Both the position numbers and the translations under genes were made by a program. From contig DKLL01000232.1 in NCBI GenBank assembly GCA_002455755.1, positions 3,633-11,618 of the forward strand: a DNA stretch of 7,986 bases, written 5' to 3'. The first letter of the stretch is position 1, and every line of letters begins with the position of its first letter. The notes below the pieces were generated by a model. That model worked only from the letters and a program-made list of their open reading frames with translations. It was not told the DNA's origin and made no database searches. Below are positions 6,052 through 7,986 of the stretch, one piece after another. The DNA comes from Acinetobacter sp. UBA6641. GTDB taxonomy: Bacteria > Pseudomonadota > Gammaproteobacteria > Pseudomonadales > Moraxellaceae.

Positions 6052-6753
6052 ATGAATGGAAAAACAGAATGTCAAACATGTATAGTCTGCAAGAAAAGCT
6101 TTCCTAAAAAAAGCCTTATCCCGATTGGAACAATTCGTAAAGTCATTACAGAGGAAATTTCAAAGGATTATCCACAGTGGTCACCTGGCGACTTTATCTG
6201 CCAAGCCGATTTAACCAAATACCGTATGCAGTATGTGCAGTCCATTTTAAAATCTGAACAAGGTGAAGTCACTGATCTGGAATATGAAGTGTTGAACAGT
6301 ATGCAACAGCATGAGCTGATCAGTAAAAATATAGAAAACAAGCTCGATCAGAATTGGACTTTTGGCGAAAAGCTGGCTGATAAAATTGCAAGTTTCGGCG
6401 GTAGCTGGACCTTTTTAATCTGCTTTGCCATTTTCTTGGCGCTGTGGATTTTGGTCAATACCGTGGTCATGGTGAAACATCCAGCAGATCCATATCCCTT
6501 TATTTTATTAAATTTAATGCTGTCTTGCTTAGCCGCCATTCAGGCACCCGTAATCATGATGAGCCAAAACCGGCAGGAAGCCAAAGACCGCTTGCGTTCG
6601 CAAAATGATTATCAGGTCAACTTAAAAGCTGAACTGGAGATTCGGCATTTACATGAAAAACTCGATCATCTTTTAATGCATCAGTGGGATCGTCTGGCTA
6701 AAATTCAGGAAATTCAACTGGATTTGCTGGCGGAAATGACCAAGAAGAAATAG
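6052..6753 (+). CDS. DUF1003 family membrane protein with N-terminal Cys motif
   Basis: A 233-residue protein from ATG 6052, with AGAGGG at 6038-6043 (8-base spacing) as ribosome binding site. The N-terminal domain holds C7, C10-x2-C13 and C50 (ECQTCIVC ... DFICQADL), a possible metal-binding knuckle, followed by DLTKYRMQYV and a Glu-rich helix. Two membrane helices follow at about 119-138 and 150-169, joined by a short loop with DPYPF. The DUF1003 signature is clear: IASFGGSW, DPYPFILLNLMLS, AAIQAPVIMMSQNRQ. The C-terminus (175-232) is a charged, probably coiled-coil tail with LHEKLDHLL, likely cytoplasmic. The function of DUF1003 is not established. It appears to be a single-gene unit; no convincing terminator is visible after the TAG at 6751-6753. 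Confidence 0.85.
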   Translation: MNGKTECQTCIVCKKSFPKKSLIPIGTIRKVITEEISKDYPQWSPGDFICQADLTKYRMQYVQSILKSEQGEVTDLEYEVLNSMQQHELISKNIENKLDQNWTFGEKLADKIASFGGSWTFLICFAIFLALWILVNTVVMVKHPADPYPFILLNLMLSCLAAIQAPVIMMSQNRQEAKDRLRSQNDYQVNLKAELEIRHLHEKLDHLLMHQWDRLAKIQEIQLDLLAEMTKKK

Positions 6754-6970
6754 CCGTCGATGCGCTGAGGTAATGTTCAATACTGCAATTATGGGTATGG
6801 AGAAAAAATTGCAATCTAGGTTGCTTTAGCGCAATAAAAATCAATTTTTTATATTAAATTGGGAAATATTTTTATAAATTGGAATTAAGCGGGAAAAAAT
6901 TCTGAAAATGATTAAAATTAAAATATCTTCGGAAATTAATCCCGCAGCACATTGGCTATTCTATATCTCA

Positions 6971-7070
6971 AGGGTGATAGGGATCGAAAAGAGTAGCTTG
7001 CTGCCAGTTGCGTACAACGTGCGTGCAGTACTTACCCACAAGGTCTTGATTCGGCTTAGGACGCTATAGA
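6971..7070. other. GC-richer non-coding block, candidate small RNA or gene remnant
   Basis: This 100-base block has 50% GC by hand count between flanks of about 18-26%, which indicates a constrained or recently arrived sequence. On the - strand two short frames are open through it (roughly 30-40 codons each) but neither has an ATG start or a ribosome binding site. No strong hairpin-plus-T terminator borders it on either strand. It could be an untranslated RNA, a repeat copied around the genome, or the decayed end of a gene. Which of these is right cannot be told from the window. Confidence 0.35.
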
Positions 7071-7092
7071 TTACCAATTTATAGGCACAGGG

Positions 7093-7113
7093 TTATAACT
7101 TACAAAGTTATAA
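7093..7113. repeat. Perfect 9-bp inverted repeat, possible operator
   Basis: TTATAACTT (7093-7101) and AAGTTATAA (7105-7113) are exact reverse complements separated by ACA, a 21-bp dyad typical in size for a dimeric regulator's binding site. No T-tract follows on either strand, so it does not look like a terminator. It lies just right of the GC-richer block. Confidence 0.5.
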
Positions 7114-7314
7114 TGGTTGAAGTAAACCGTAGATGTTTTCCCTCATCCCCTTAAAAATTATCCAGCAAATACAAGTATTAAAAAATCATTCAAAATCAAA
7201 TTGATCATATTGAAATTACATACAAAAGAAGCTGATACAAATCAGTTGTTCATTTTGGTTTATTAAATCTGCTAATTTAGAAAGCATAAGCAAGCAGCCA
7301 GCCGGGCAATAAAA

Positions 7315-7566
7315 ATGATAAATGATGATTTTTGGAGTCGTTTTTTTCTTTGTTCCTTACTTATTAATTACATCATATTAATGATCTGGTTTCTGGTCTT
7401 TATTTTTGCCCGTCAATGGATGAAACAGGTGCATGGCAAATGGTTCCAGCTTTCGGATCCTACGTTTGATGCCATTCATTATGCAGGCATGGCAGTGTAT
7501 AAAATTGGCATTTTATTGCTGAATGTGGTGCCGTTTCTGGCCCTCTATCTAATCCGCACCTCCTGA
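7315..7566 (+). CDS. DUF6868 family small membrane protein
   Basis: An 83-residue protein from ATG 7315 with two membrane helices, about 10-33 and 58-80. The order of conserved-looking parts is LINYIILMIWFL in the first helix, then MKQVHGKWFQLSDPTFDAIHYAGMA (two halves, HGKWF and FDAIHYAGMA) in the loop, then YKIGILLLNVVPFLALYL in the second helix. This matches my recollection of DUF6868, a family of about 80 residues, so the protein is full length. Function unknown. The ribosome binding site is poor (only GGG near 7304), so translation may be weak. The next gene starts 121 bases downstream on the same strand with no clear terminator between, so the two may be co-transcribed. Confidence 0.75.
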   Translation: MINDDFWSRFFLCSLLINYIILMIWFLVFIFARQWMKQVHGKWFQLSDPTFDAIHYAGMAVYKIGILLLNVVPFLALYLIRTS

Positions 7567-7687
7567 GCCAAATTGAATGCTTTAAAAGGCTGAGATGTGA
7601 CTAGACTATCTTTAAACAGCAGTTTTTAAGCGGATAAAACGCTACAAACCGAATAGAAAAACCAGCAAAAAAAAGGAGTTGCGGAGC

Positions 7688-7986
7688 ATGAATCAATTCA
7701 AACCTGCACTGATTTTAGGGGCTTTCATTTGTCTGGGGATGATTGCTGCGGGATGGATTCTGGGCAGCAGTGCGGTCAAAATTAAACAGTATGAACGTAT
7801 AGTGTCGGTCAAAGGTCTCTCTGAACGTGAAGTGAAAGCCGATGTCGCAGTATGGCCGATCCGTTTTAGCTCGGCCAGTCAGGATCTGACTCAGCTCTAT
7901 GACACCATGGAAATACAAACCCAGCAAATTCAGACATTTTTAAAAACCGAAGGTTTTACTGCGCAGGAAATTACCACGGCGGCTCC
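7688..7986 (+). CDS. SIMPL-domain (DUF541) envelope protein, 3'-truncated by window edge
   Basis: The first 99 complete codons of a gene that runs off the window. ATG 7688 is supported by AAGGAG at 7673-7678 with 9-base spacing. Residues 5-28 form an N-terminal signal anchor or uncleaved signal peptide (ALILGAFICLGMIAAGWIL), so the rest should lie in the periplasm. It is followed by YERIVSVKGLSEREVKADVA and then WPIRFSSASQDLTQLYD, an amphipathic helix, and FLKTEGFTAQEITTAAP. The pattern V-x-VKGLSEREVKAD, then a helix with I-x2-FL-x3-GF and EIT is the usual opening of SIMPL-domain proteins. The family includes E. coli YggE, linked to oxidative stress; the role here is not shown. The window contains less than half of the expected length (about 230-250 residues). 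Confidence 0.85.
   Translation, partial: MNQFKPALILGAFICLGMIAAGWILGSSAVKIKQYERIVSVKGLSEREVKADVAVWPIRFSSASQDLTQLYDTMEIQTQQIQTFLKTEGFTAQEITTAA

Larger units (their letters stand above)
6754..7314. other. 561-base stretch without a supported gene
   Basis: No open frame of gene length on either strand. It begins with AT-rich DNA (about 18% GC over 6831-6930 by hand count), passes into a GC-richer block (50% over 6971-7070), a perfect 9-bp inverted repeat (7093-7113), and returns to AT-rich DNA (about 26% over 7141-7240) up to the next gene. A long-armed inverted repeat TGCAATT (6784-6790) / AATTGCA (6807-6813) is near the left end. Confidence 0.7.

Noticed and set aside
6348..6539. 63-codon - strand frame inside the DUF1003 gene
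   Set aside because: Fully inside the conserved two-helix coding region; no own signals.
6979..7080. Short - strand frames through the GC-richer block
   Set aside because: About 30-40 codons with no ATG start or ribosome binding site; kept only as part of the non-coding block description, not as genes.
7715..7927. 70-codon - strand frame opposite the SIMPL gene
   Set aside because: The + strand frame has a signal anchor, a good ribosome binding site and family motifs; the - strand frame has none.
1..7986. tRNA, rRNA or CRISPR array
   Set aside because: No cloverleaf-like sequence, conserved rRNA stretch or regularly spaced repeat was found on reading the gaps.

Overview
The window looks like chromosomal DNA of a gammaproteobacterium, most likely Acinetobacter or a close relative. 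This rests on an AcnD-type 2-methylcitrate dehydratase, a set of small DUF proteins (DUF4126, DUF1003, DUF6868, SIMPL) as I recall them from that genus, and very AT-rich intergenic DNA. All genes I can support are on the + strand. No rRNA, tRNA, CRISPR array or recognisable insertion sequence was found by eye.

Layout: (1) 1-1921 is the 3' three-quarters of acnD, from the methylcitrate cycle of propionate breakdown, closed by a strong terminator. (2) 1941-3793 is a strikingly AT-rich block holding two overlapping frames (393 and 209 codons) that read best as one gene of about 595 codons broken by one extra base in an A-tract at 3179-3183. Its C-terminal part has a PD-(D/E)xK-like pattern. It is probably a foreign gene, possibly a defence gene, placed directly behind the acnD terminator, and its likely promoter overlaps that terminator. 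(3) 3794-4159 holds a complete 49-residue zinc-ribbon gene with its own promoter and terminator. (4) 4208-4792 is a DUF4126 membrane protein. (5) 5106-5312 and 5489-5773 are two small soluble proteins, one Cys-rich at its C-terminus and one KTSC-like. (6) 6052-6753 is a DUF1003 membrane protein with an N-terminal Cys motif. (7) 6754-7314 is a 561-base non-coding stretch with a GC-richer core and a perfect inverted repeat. (8) 7315-7566 is a DUF6868 membrane protein, and 7688 to the end is the start of a SIMPL-domain protein.

The genes do not form one pathway. Several are single units with their own terminators, which suggests a patchwork of small housekeeping or accessory genes downstream of the prp locus. 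The part most worth a second look is the AT-rich split gene behind acnD; the non-coding block near 6971-7113 comes next. Family names are from recalled motifs, not from searches.
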